This document shows positions 17,577 to 25,155 of a stretch of 64,000 nt of DNA, piece by piece. The position numbers and the translations under genes were made by a program. The notes below the pieces were generated by a model. The model did no database searches, was not told where the DNA came from, and saw only the letters and a program-made list of their open reading frames with translations. The DNA is taken from the NCBI GenBank assembly GCA_025361425.1, contig JANYAH010000053.1, positions 54,902-118,901 of the forward strand. Reading direction: 5' to 3'. Every line of letters starts with the position of its first letter. Within the stretch, counting starts at the first letter, position 1. The DNA is from Candidatus Solibacter sp. Lineage in GTDB: Bacteria; Acidobacteriota; Terriglobia; Bryobacterales; Bryobacteraceae.

Positions 17577-18365
17577 CTAACTCCTCGGGAACCACGGCAC
17601 GAAGGCGCTGGTGGTTCGCTGATATTCTTGGTAGTCCGCTCCCTTGCTTCGCAGCGCTTGCGCTTCGGTGGCTGGGATGCCGGTAACCCGGAAGAGAAGA
17701 AACAGCATGAGCATTGGGGCGAACACCGTCAGGTAGCCATAAGGAGAGCCCATCGCGAACAGGGCGAATGCCACCCAGATCAACCACTCAAAGAAGTAGT
17801 TCGGATGCCGCGAGTATCTCCAAAGTCCCACCCGGCAGGTGGCGCCGCGATGTGCCCGGTTAGACTTGAAGCTCTGTAGTTGAAGGTCCGCCACAAGCTC
17901 GCCGATCCATGCGACTAACCATAGCGCCGAACCCGCATACTCGAAGGCCGACAATTGAGGCTGCTGGTTGATCGCCGCCAACAGAAACGGCGCCGAAAAC
18001 AGAATGCACAGCAGAGCCTGAAATTGGAAGAAGAGAAGGAACTTGAGCGGTAGGTTACCGCCCCACTCGCGGCGTAGTTGTACGTAGCGCCCCTCTTCCG
18101 CATGGCCAATGACTCGCGTCAAAAGAAGATAGATCGCCAGGCGAAGGCCCCAGAGCGCCGCCATCGCCGCGATCAACAGCGCACGTGCCGGGTACCCGCC
18201 CCCTATTACGGCGTAGATCACGCCCAGCAATGCCAGGCCGCCTGCCCATCCCGCGTCCACAATGGCGGCATTTCGCAGAGGCAAATGGATCAGCCACAGC
18301 ACCAGCATGAGGCCGCAAACGAAGAACGTTCCAATCGTCAGTGCGTGCACTACCAGTGGTATCAT
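17577..18365 (-). CDS. DUF1295 membrane protein (steroid 5-alpha-reductase/ICMT-like fold)
   Basis: 262 residues with about six to seven membrane helices. The C-terminal block GLWRYSRHPNYFFEWLIWVA (about residues 197-216) is the hallmark of the DUF1295 family and of the wider isoprenylcysteine methyltransferase/steroid-reductase superfamily, where it binds the cofactor (SAM or NADPH). It should act on a lipid substrate in the inner membrane. The ATG overlaps the DUF2062 stop by four bases and the downstream methyltransferase starts three bases after its stop, so it is tightly coupled within the operon. Which reaction it catalyses is not known; reduction of an unsaturated acyl chain is a reasonable guess. 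Confidence 0.88.
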   Translation of the reverse strand: MIPLVVHALTIGTFFVCGLMLVLWLIHLPLRNAAIVDAGWAGGLALLGVIYAVIGGGYPARALLIAAMAALWGLRLAIYLLLTRVIGHAEEGRYVQLRREWGGNLPLKFLLFFQFQALLCILFSAPFLLAAINQQPQLSAFEYAGSALWLVAWIGELVADLQLQSFKSNRAHRGATCRVGLWRYSRHPNYFFEWLIWVAFALFAMGSPYGYLTVFAPMLMLFLLFRVTGIPATEAQALRSKGADYQEYQRTTSAFVPWFPRS

Positions 18366-18841
18366 CGGTCTCCCCCTGGCGCTGCTCTACTGAGTCTCCT
18401 CAGCGTGGGGGCCAGCACCACGTACAAGAGTAGCGACGCCAGCGAACCAAGCGCCAACCAGACCACAAGCGCGTGCATGGTCGCTGTCCACAGCAGGGCA
18501 ATCGCAGTCCAGACGTCGGCCCGAACCAAGTGTAGAATTTGGGCTGCGGAGATCCTGATCGGCCGGGCCGCGAACATCCATTCCCCCATTCGGATGAAAG
18601 GAACCAAAAGGGCAAACTGTAATGGATAGACCAGGTAGTTGACTAACTGTATGGCGGGCGCGTTCAAGCGGAGCAGGACCGATGCCACAAAACACAGGAG
18701 AGAAGTCGAACCTAAGACCGGTGTGACGCCAAGCGTTATACCAAGTGAAATGCTTAGCGCAATCTTCTCCGGGGTCACTCCCTGGCGCAGTAAGTCAAGG
18801 ATGGGGACTACCAGCCTCCGCTGCAAGAAACTGCTTCTCAT
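18362..18841 (-). CDS. DUF2062 membrane protein
   Basis: 159 residues from the ATG at 18841 (MRSSFLQRRLVVPILDLL). The family segment GVTPEKIALSISLGITLGVTPVLGST is present near residues 26-50, followed by about three membrane helices and LVNYLVYPLQFALLVPF. DUF2062 proteins are small membrane proteins of unknown function, often beside lipid or cell-envelope glycosyltransferase genes. The ATG shares ATGA with the upstream DUF1475 stop, and its own stop overlaps the DUF1295 start likewise. The open frame continues upstream of 18841, but that part overlaps DUF1475 and is rejected. Confidence 0.82.
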   Translation of the reverse strand: MRSSFLQRRLVVPILDLLRQGVTPEKIALSISLGITLGVTPVLGSTSLLCFVASVLLRLNAPAIQLVNYLVYPLQFALLVPFIRMGEWMFAARPIRISAAQILHLVRADVWTAIALLWTATMHALVVWLALGSLASLLLYVVLAPTLRRLSRAAPGGDR

Positions 18842-19173
18842 TGGTTCCGGCTCCACAGAACGGTCTCGGCCGGTTCCTCCCGGCGAAGGCGCATCAGTTG
18901 AATAAGTACGTATAGAGACATCGCGATGTTTCCCAAGCCCATAATCAGCACAAACCACAAGATGCGTGCCCACATTTGCCTTTCCTTGTAGACCACCCAT
19001 ACATAGAAAGTCACAAAGCCGAAGTAAGCATCCCACAGCGTGGCAACCGCCCAGGCATTAGCTGCGTAACTCGGCCATGCTTCCCTGATGCTCACGGCCA
19101 GTAAGGTTCGAACCGTCATTACGGTCATCCAGAGGAAGATCCCGCCGAATAACAATTTCAGGAAAAGCTTCAT
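18838..19173 (-). CDS. DUF1475 small membrane protein
   Basis: 111 residues with three membrane helices (about 4-27, 42-62 and 70-92). The pattern VATLWDAYFGFVTFYVWVVY followed by RILWFVLIMGLGNIAMSLYV matches my recollection of the DUF1475 family (unknown function). The start at 19173 overlaps the MerR-B12 stop by four bases; the stop overlaps the next gene in the same way. The longer upstream open frame runs antiparallel in another frame of the regulator gene and is rejected. Its place between a light-responsive regulator and lipid enzymes suggests a membrane-stress role. Confidence 0.82.
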   Translation of the reverse strand: MKLFLKLLFGGIFLWMTVMTVRTLLAVSIREAWPSYAANAWAVATLWDAYFGFVTFYVWVVYKERQMWARILWFVLIMGLGNIAMSLYVLIQLMRLRREEPAETVLWSRNQ

Positions 19174-20108
19174 AGAGTAGACTCCCGGGCTTGGCTCGCT
19201 TTCAGTCTGGTTAGATGCCGCTCGAAGTCCGCAAGATCCTCTAAAATGTGGATCCCGCCCCGCCCCGCGCCGTTGACGACGTCGGCTGCGCCGGTTCCGC
19301 CCACCCACAACTCGGTGCTCGCGGGAAGCTCCGACGCGAGCCAATCTACAGCCTGGCGGACTGACGGTGTTGCATTCGTCTCCATAATGCCCAGTACCAC
19401 CACATCTGGTGTGCATTTCCCGGCCGCCGAGAGAATCTCCCCCGCCGGCAAGTTCGGACCAAGGTACGCGACCTGGAATTCATTCGCCACCGCAAGCATC
19501 GCCGCCGCGAGAATCCCGAACTCGTGCAGTTCTTTGGAGGGTGTCGTTAACAAGAGCCTCGCGGCGCCGTTGCCCGGCCTTTGCACTCGAACCAGACCAC
19601 CCAGCAGGTTCCGCACGCAGGCCGAGAACATATGTTCCTGCGCGATTTGGAACGTCCCGTTCTCCCAGTTTTCTCCCACCACCCGCATCAGTGGCAGCAC
19701 TACCTTATGTACCAGCCCGGCGGGAGTCAAGAGCAGAGCCAGCTTACTCAGCTCATCATTGATCGCCTTGTCGTCAAACCCTCCGATGGCCTCCAGCAGA
19801 GGTCGGAGGTTCGGATTCACCACTCGCGGGCCGGGCTCCGGCCGACGGTGGTGATTCGAAGGAAATGGGGCACGGGCCAGATGCTGAAGTTCGGCATCTG
19901 ATAGCGAGGCGATCTGCCCGATCGCATGCCCGCCATCCACTGCCGTCCGCAGAAGCAGTAGACGCCGGACTTCCGCGTCGCTGTACAGCCGTCCGCGCGC
20001 ACTCCGGTCCGGCGTCACCGCCTGGTAGCGCCGCTCCCACGCACGCAACGTATCGATCGGAATTCCGGTGAGCTTGGCCACGGCCCGAATCGGATAGAGG
20101 GTATTCAT
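19170..20108 (-). CDS. CarH-type MerR regulator with adenosylcobalamin (light-sensing) domain
   Basis: 312 residues: MerR helix-turn-helix at about 4-72 (YPIRAVAKLTGIPIDTLRAW), a helical B12-cap domain at about 97-172, and a Rossmann cobalamin-binding domain at about 180-300. The cap has the W-x9-EH motif (Trp148, Glu158, His159) that marks AdoCbl-dependent photoreceptors of the CarH/LitR type. The lower cobalt ligand is His195 in KELHEFG. In CarH, dark AdoCbl-bound tetramers bind DNA and repress; light breaks the Co-C bond and releases it. The residue after Trp148 is Glu, whereas Thermus CarH has His there (bis-His ligand after photolysis). It leads a five-gene coupled operon and is divergent from four more lipid genes, so it likely controls both. 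Confidence 0.9.
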   Translation of the reverse strand: MNTLYPIRAVAKLTGIPIDTLRAWERRYQAVTPDRSARGRLYSDAEVRRLLLLRTAVDGGHAIGQIASLSDAELQHLARAPFPSNHHRRPEPGPRVVNPNLRPLLEAIGGFDDKAINDELSKLALLLTPAGLVHKVVLPLMRVVGENWENGTFQIAQEHMFSACVRNLLGGLVRVQRPGNGAARLLLTTPSKELHEFGILAAAMLAVANEFQVAYLGPNLPAGEILSAAGKCTPDVVVLGIMETNATPSVRQAVDWLASELPASTELWVGGTGAADVVNGAGRGGIHILEDLADFERHLTRLKASQARESTL

Positions 20109-20122
20109 GTCTGTGTCTCCAA

Positions 20123-20202
20123 GATTGGCAGAACGATGTACAGTCTGTCAAGGAATTGTCCAGAACAAATGCTTGACAAACACCGGACATGCGCGTTATG
20201 CT
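20123..20202. promoter_or_regulatory. Divergent promoter and candidate CarH operator
   Basis: Rightward promoter: TTGACA (20173-20178), 18-base spacer, TATGCT (20197-20202). A perfect 7-bp inverted repeat joins the two directions: TGTCAAG (20146-20152) and CTTGACA (20172-20178); read leftward, the first arm gives a second TTGACA for the regulator operon, with only a poor -10 (CAATCT near 20127-20122). Operator-like repeats TGTACAG (20137), TGTCAAG (20146) and TGTCCAG (20157) lie between and over the -35 boxes, a layout suited to one repressor blocking both promoters. The -35 boxes are seen; the operator role is inferred. Confidence 0.6.
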
Positions 20203-20333
20203 CCAATCGTGAGCAACACGCGCACCATGGGATCCCCTGGCGGGGCGCGGCCGGGCGGAGTCTTGAAGCGACGGACAATCCTTGGCATCGCCGCCGACTT
20301 TCACCCGTTTCGGATTTCTTCCCCAGAGGCGGA

Positions 20334-21584
20334 ATGATGCGCATCGCGGTCATCGGCAGCGGCATTTCGGGCATGGCCGCCGCTTACTACCTCAGCCGCA
20401 ACCACCAGGTCTTTCTTTTCGAGAAAGAGCCGCGTCTCGGCGGCCACACCCACACCGTCACAGTGGAAAGCAGCCATGGCCCGCTACCGATAGACACGGG
20501 TTTCATCGTCCACAATGACCGCACATATCCCAATCTGGTCAATCTGTTTGTCGAACTGGGCGTGGAGACTCAACCGAGCGATATGTCGTTCTCCGTCGCC
20601 TGCCAAAAAAGTGGATACGAGTATTCCAGCCGGGGCCTCAACGGTTTCTTTGCCCAACGCACCAACTTGCTGCGGTTGCACCAGCACCGTCTGTTACGCG
20701 AGATCCTGCGCTTCAACCGGGAGGCTCCAAAGCTGTTGCACAACCCGGCAGCGGCCACCATGACGTTGAGCGATGTGCTTCAACAAGGCCGCTACAGCAC
20801 ACTCTTCAGTGAACGTTATTTGTACCCCATGGCGTCTGCCGTGTGGTCCATGTCAACCGGCGCGATCCGCCGCTTCCCCGCGCTCACGCTGTTGCGGTTC
20901 TTCGACAACCACGGAATGCTGGGGGTCCACACCCACCCTAAGTGGAAAGTAGTCCGTGGCGGCAGTCATAACTATATTGCACCCATCACGGCTCCGTACC
21001 AGGAGCGGATTTACACGGGTGCGCAGATTCGGTCCGTGGGCCGCGACGAGACTGGCGTCACGTTGCGCTTTCAGAACCGCCCCTCAATAGTCTTCGACCA
21101 GGTAGTGTTCTCCTGTCATGGCAATCAGATCTTGCCCCTGCTTGAAGCCCCGAGTGACGCCGAACGGGATATCCTGGGCCGCTTCACCACCAGCCGCAAT
21201 GAGGTCTGCCTGCACACGGATTCCCGCCTCCTGCCAAAACGGCCAGCGGCGCGGGCCGCGTGGAATTACAGGCTCAACCCGGACCCGGCCGCCGGCGCGA
21301 CAGTTACTTATCACATGAACCGGTTGCAGTCGCTCACCGTTCCGGAAGATTATTGCGTGACGCTCAACGCCAACGGCAGCATCGACCCCGCCAAGGTCCG
21401 CCGCCGCATGGTGTACTATCACCCTCTGTTCACCAGCGGCGCCGTTCTGGCGCAAACGCGCTGGGGTGAAATCAGCGGTCTCAATCGCACTCACTTTTGC
21501 GGCGCTTACTGGTTTTACGGCTTTCACGAAGACGGGCTCAACTCCGCGCTGCGCGTAGCCCGGGCGCTCGGGGCGGGGTGCTGA
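20334..21584 (+). CDS. FAD-dependent amine-oxidase-family oxidoreductase
   Basis: About 416 residues starting MMRIAVIGSGISGMAAAYYL; the first or second ATG (20334 or 20337) follows an AGAGGCGG ribosome site. The dinucleotide-binding motif GSGISGMAAAYYL and the following FLFEKEPRLGGHTHTV block are typical of the flavin amine oxidase/desaturase superfamily. The middle region (YLYPMASAVWSMSTGAIRRF) matches the family that sits beside DUF1365 and Cfa genes in many proteobacteria. It is cytoplasmic and probably works on acyl lipids as a desaturase or oxidase, not on amines. It is the first gene of the rightward operon, with DUF1365 starting four bases after its stop. Confidence 0.88.
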   Translation: MMRIAVIGSGISGMAAAYYLSRNHQVFLFEKEPRLGGHTHTVTVESSHGPLPIDTGFIVHNDRTYPNLVNLFVELGVETQPSDMSFSVACQKSGYEYSSRGLNGFFAQRTNLLRLHQHRLLREILRFNREAPKLLHNPAAATMTLSDVLQQGRYSTLFSERYLYPMASAVWSMSTGAIRRFPALTLLRFFDNHGMLGVHTHPKWKVVRGGSHNYIAPITAPYQERIYTGAQIRSVGRDETGVTLRFQNRPSIVFDQVVFSCHGNQILPLLEAPSDAERDILGRFTTSRNEVCLHTDSRLLPKRPAARAAWNYRLNPDPAAGATVTYHMNRLQSLTVPEDYCVTLNANGSIDPAKVRRRMVYYHPLFTSGAVLAQTRWGEISGLNRTHFCGAYWFYGFHEDGLNSALRVARALGAGC

Positions 21585-21588
21585 CGGC

Positions 21589-22371
21589 ATGGAACCCGCC
21601 ATCTACTCCGGCACGCTCAGGCACCGCCGGTTTGAGCCTGCCCGGCATGAGTTCACTTACCCCCTGTTCATGGCATTTCTGGACATTGACCGTATTCCCG
21701 ACCTGATGAAGGTCTCGCCCTTCACCAGCTACAACCGTTTCAACTGGGCGGCCTTCCACCAGCGGGATCATTTTGGAAACCCTGCCTTACCGCTTCGCCA
21801 GAGGCTGGTGGCCGACGCCGCGGCACAAGGCATCCCGCTAGCCGATGGGCCCATCTTCCTCCTGACCCATCTGCGCTACCTGGGATACAACTTCAACCCC
21901 ATCTCGCTCTTCTATTGCTACAACCGGCAGGGCCGCCTCGATACCATCCTGGCGGAGGTAAACAGCACCTTCGGAGAGACTCACAATTACTGGCTTTCCG
22001 CGGCCAATCGGCTTTCTTCGCCGCCCTCCCCCGTTTACCGCTGCCCAAAGGCGATGCACGTCTCCCCGTTCCTGCCGATGCAACTCGACTACCGGTTTGT
22101 CTTGCCCCCGCCGGGCAAACAGCTAATTGCCCACATGAATACGCTGGATGGCGAGCGCAGTTCATTCGACGCCACGCTTCGTTTGCGGCGCGAACCCTGG
22201 AGCGCCGCTTCGCTCCATCGGGCCTTGCTGCGCTTCCCCTGGATGACGGCCAAGATCATCGCCGCAATCCACTGGGAAGCCCTCAGACTCTACGGCAAGA
22301 AGGTTCCCCTGCACCCCCACCCGGCCCGCCTGAAGGATACCAATGAGCACACTTCTGACGTCGTTCGCTAA
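21589..22371 (+). CDS. DUF1365 family protein
   Basis: 260 residues. The family N-terminus is clear (SGTLRHRRFEPARHEFTYPLFMAFLDID), as are FLLTHLRYLGYNFNPISLFY and CPKAMHVSPFLPM. DUF1365 proteins have no proven reaction; they almost always occur with an FAD amine-oxidase-like gene and a Cfa-type methyltransferase, as here. The end of this gene overlaps the start of the second Cfa-like gene by 29 bases, so translation is linked. An enzymatic role in modifying unsaturated fatty acids of the membrane is likely from context. Confidence 0.9.
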   Translation: MEPAIYSGTLRHRRFEPARHEFTYPLFMAFLDIDRIPDLMKVSPFTSYNRFNWAAFHQRDHFGNPALPLRQRLVADAAAQGIPLADGPIFLLTHLRYLGYNFNPISLFYCYNRQGRLDTILAEVNSTFGETHNYWLSAANRLSSPPSPVYRCPKAMHVSPFLPMQLDYRFVLPPPGKQLIAHMNTLDGERSSFDATLRLRREPWSAASLHRALLRFPWMTAKIIAAIHWEALRLYGKKVPLHPHPARLKDTNEHTSDVVR

Positions 22372-23629
22372 GCCCATCTTCCTGCGGAGCCTGGAGCGCT
22401 TGCGAGGCGGCTCCCTGGAGCTGATCGCCAACGGCCGCACCTGGGAGTTCGGTGAACCCGGCGCCCCGCTGCGAGCTACGGTCGTGGTACACAACGACCG
22501 CTTTTTCCATCGCGCCTTGTTCGGCGGCGATATGGGGTTCGGCGAATCCTGGATGGATGGAGACTGGTCCTCACCCGGCTTGGTCTCCGTCATCCGCCTG
22601 GCGGTGCGCAACCTGGTCCGCCTGGAGGCTGACAATCGGCTGCTCAGCGCCTGTAGCCGGGGCTTTGACACACTGCGCCACCGCATGCGCCGCAACTCCA
22701 TCGCCGGCAGCCGGCGCAACATCCAGGCACACTACGACCTCAGCAACGCTTTCTTCCGGCTCTTCCTCGATCGAAGTATGATGTACTCGTGCGCCTGCTA
22801 TGAAGCCGAGGACGCCTCGCTCGAAGCCGCGCAGTTCCACAAGCTGGACACAATCTGCCGGAAACTGCGCCTGTGCCCGCAAGACCACGTGCTTGAAATT
22901 GGCACCGGGTGGGGCGCGTTTGCCGAGCACGCTGCGAGGCACTACGGATGCCGCGTCACCACCACCACCATCAGCCGCCGGCAGTATGAATATGCCCGCG
23001 AACGCTTCGATTCCATCCCTGAAAGAGAGCGCATCGAGTTGCTGCCGGAGGACTACCGCAACCTCCACGGGCAGTACGACAAAATTGTCAGCATCGAGAT
23101 GTTTGAGGCCGTGGGCCTGCGTTACTACGACCAGTTCTTCCGGGCCTGCGACCGCCTGCTGCGCCCCGATGGCAGCATGCTCATGCAAACCATAACCATC
23201 AACGAACAGGCCTTCCCCGCCTATCGCCGCCGTAGCGACTGGATCCGCAAATATATCTTCCCGGGGTCGGAACTGGCCTCGCTCAGCGAGATCCTCCGTT
23301 CTCTGGCGCGTGCGACTTCTCTCGGCCTCTACCACGCGGAGGAGATCGGCACCCACTACGCCCGCACGCTGGCCACGTGGCGGAATCGGTTTCACCTCGC
23401 CGCTGACGATGTCCGGGCTTTGGGCTTCGACACCCGCTTCGTTCGCATGTGGGACTATTATCTGGCCTACTGCGAGGGTGCGTTTCTGGAGCGCCACATC
23501 GGCGACCTCCAACTCCTGCTGACCAAAAACCATAATCCAGGAACCCTCTTCAATGAACCGTGGCGAGACGGTCGTCGCTCACTGGAACCCGCTGTGCCCC
23601 AAGAAACCCGCAGCCAGGGAAGCTATTGA
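22343..23629 (+). CDS. Cyclopropane-fatty-acyl-phospholipid synthase family protein (copy 2)
   Basis: 428 residues, close to full-length E. coli Cfa (382). An N-terminal lipid-binding region (about 1-115, GDMGFGESWMDGDWSSPGL) precedes the methyltransferase domain. Signatures: HYDLSNAFFRLFLDRSMMYS, SAM motif LEIGTGWGAFAEHAARHYGC with TTTTISRRQYEYAR, and SIEMFEAVGLRYYDQFF. It methylates or cyclopropanates unsaturated acyl chains of membrane phospholipids using S-adenosylmethionine. It overlaps DUF1365 by 29 bases and directly abuts the SRPBCC gene (TGAATG). Together with copy 1 in the divergent operon it gives the locus two distinct acyl methyltransferases. Confidence 0.93.
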   Translation: MSTLLTSFAKPIFLRSLERLRGGSLELIANGRTWEFGEPGAPLRATVVVHNDRFFHRALFGGDMGFGESWMDGDWSSPGLVSVIRLAVRNLVRLEADNRLLSACSRGFDTLRHRMRRNSIAGSRRNIQAHYDLSNAFFRLFLDRSMMYSCACYEAEDASLEAAQFHKLDTICRKLRLCPQDHVLEIGTGWGAFAEHAARHYGCRVTTTTISRRQYEYARERFDSIPERERIELLPEDYRNLHGQYDKIVSIEMFEAVGLRYYDQFFRACDRLLRPDGSMLMQTITINEQAFPAYRRRSDWIRKYIFPGSELASLSEILRSLARATSLGLYHAEEIGTHYARTLATWRNRFHLAADDVRALGFDTRFVRMWDYYLAYCEGAFLERHIGDLQLLLTKNHNPGTLFNEPWRDGRRSLEPAVPQETRSQGSY

Positions 23630-24118
23630 ATGGCCCGGTTTCACACCTTGCGCCGCGTACAGTGGATCCCGCGGGCTCCGGAGCAGGTCTTCGCTTTTTT
23701 CTCCGAAGCCGCCAACCTGGAGGAGATCACGCCGCCCTGGCTTCGATTTCGAATTCTTACCCCCGCTTCGTCTCTTATGGCAACCGGCGCCAGGCTGCGG
23801 TATCGGTTGAGTTGGCACGGTGTTCCCGTGAGTTGGACCACGGAGATCAGGCGCTGGGATCCGCCTCTTCGCTTCGTGGATGTGCAGTTGAGCGGTCCGT
23901 ACCGGCTCTGGCATCACACCCATCGCTTCGAACCTCTCAACGGTGGAACGCGCATGACCGACGTCGTCAGATACCGTCTTCCGTTGGGCCTGATCGGCCG
24001 GGCAATCCACGCCCTCAAGGTTCGGCGTGATGTGGAGCAGATCTTCGACTATCGGTTTAAGCGCATCAACCAGATGTTTGCCGGCGCCGGCCTGGATCAG
24101 TCAAAGCCACCGGCGTGA
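23630..24118 (+). CDS. SRPBCC (START-like) lipid-binding family protein
   Basis: 162 residues, one SRPBCC domain. The N-terminus TLRRVQWIPRAPEQVFAFFSEAANLEEITPPWL and the strands YRLSWHGVPVSWTTEIRRWDPP and GGTRMTDVVRYRLPLG match the family in which a helix-grip fold makes a hydrophobic cavity. The domain often binds lipids or acts as cyclase/aromatase; close relatives sit beside Cfa/DUF1365 genes. Its start codon directly follows the stop of the second Cfa-like gene, so it is the last gene of the operon. A lipid-intermediate carrier or cyclase role is inferred, not shown. Confidence 0.88.
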   Translation: MARFHTLRRVQWIPRAPEQVFAFFSEAANLEEITPPWLRFRILTPASSLMATGARLRYRLSWHGVPVSWTTEIRRWDPPLRFVDVQLSGPYRLWHHTHRFEPLNGGTRMTDVVRYRLPLGLIGRAIHALKVRRDVEQIFDYRFKRINQMFAGAGLDQSKPPA

Positions 24119-24319
24119 GCGCCCACCGGTCTCGCTCTGGTTTCGCGGGACCGATAGAAAATTCCGTCCGCCTCCTCGCCGTGTTCCCACAAAGCGCCAA
24201 AACCAGATTTCTCGGGCTACCCATTTTACAAACATTAAAAATATTCGTCGCCCTGTTCTCAAGCATTTACGGATACTGCCCCCCGATTTTCCGAAATCGC
24301 TCCTCTATCCTCAAAGTTA

Positions 24320-24354
24320 GGACAGGCCCGGCTGCCCTCCGGGTCCGCCTGTCC
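24320..24354 (+). repeat. Hairpin just upstream of the 24368 gene
   Basis: Inverted repeat GGACAGGC (24320-24327) and GCCTGTCC (24347-24354), with an inner CCGG/CCGG pairing possible. It ends 13 bases before the ATG, where a ribosome site would be, and no clear Shine-Dalgarno is present. It could control translation or be the edge of a dispersed element. Confidence 0.6.
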
Positions 24355-24367
24355 ATCCGAGCCACCT

Positions 24368-25018
24368 ATGTCTACCCTTCGTCAAATTGAAGCCAACCGC
24401 CGTAACGCCCAGAAATCTACCGGCCCCACCTCTGTCACGGGCAAAGCCGTCTCCTGTATGAATAGCCTCCAAACCGGCATCCACGCCAAATCCCTCGTTC
24501 TCCCCTCCGAAAACCTCGCCGAGCTCGAACAGCTCATCGATGAGAGCTACCGTCGCCACCGCCCCGCCTCCCCCGAAGCCCGCAGTTTCGTCGACGACTT
24601 CGTCTACTGCGAGTGGAGTCTCCGTCGCCTCCGCGCCGCCGAAACCCAAATGTGGCGGCACCAGAATGAGGACAAATTCCGCGACCCGGAGCAGTTCCCC
24701 CTCGGGCGCTCCGCCACCAGTTACTCCAGCTCCTTCTCCAAACTCCAGTACCGCGTCGATGCCACCCGCCGCGCCCGCCTCCGCGCCCTCCAGGCCCTCG
24801 CACAGCTCAAGGCCGATGCCGCCACCGCCCCCGCCGCCAAACCTCCGGATCCCCCATCCCTAACTCCCTCACCCCAAACCACTTCACCCCAAATTGGCTT
24901 CGTTCTTCCAACTCCCGCCACCGCCCCACCCCAACCGGCGCCCGCACCTCCCAGCGCCGGCCCTCACTGCTCCCCGCTTCCATATCGCGCACTCATTTCA
25001 ATGAGCCCGAGGGCTTGA
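24368..25018 (+). CDS. Unknown protein of a multicopy-type acidobacterial family
   Basis: 216 residues. The conserved-looking N-terminus IEANRRNAQKSTGPTSVTGK followed by SLQTGIHAKSLVLP resembles a family I recall as abundant and paralogous in Acidobacteria and Planctomycetes; no function is known to me. Residues ~50-155 are charged and helical (ELEQLIDESYRRHRPASPEAR, EWSLRRLRAAETQMWR). The last ~60 residues are a low-complexity Pro/Ala/Ser tail. No signal peptide or membrane helix. It stands alone behind a hairpin, with 249 bases upstream and no partner gene. C-rich codon use in the tail makes the exact end plausible but the tail itself may be poorly conserved. Confidence 0.75.
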   Translation: MSTLRQIEANRRNAQKSTGPTSVTGKAVSCMNSLQTGIHAKSLVLPSENLAELEQLIDESYRRHRPASPEARSFVDDFVYCEWSLRRLRAAETQMWRHQNEDKFRDPEQFPLGRSATSYSSSFSKLQYRVDATRRARLRALQALAQLKADAATAPAAKPPDPPSLTPSPQTTSPQIGFVLPTPATAPPQPAPAPPSAGPHCSPLPYRALISMSPRA

Positions 25019-25155
25019 CTCTTCGCGGTATAATAACGGTGGATGGTGTTCTGCAGCCCGTGCCGGCGGGTGGTCGAAGCTTCGAATCCTTCCCAGATAA
25101 GCGGTAACCCTTGTCGTCGTTTTTCCCCTGCTTGGAGGTACCCAACACCCACTTG

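Noticed and set aside
20136..20333. Upstream extension of the FAD amine oxidase frame
   Set aside because: It runs over the promoter/operator region, and the family N-terminus (RIAVIGSGISG) starts at the ATG pair 20334/20337 behind a good ribosome site.
25015..25034. TTGACT...TATAAT before phoH
   Set aside because: Spacer is only eight bases, so it cannot be a sigma-70 promoter as such.
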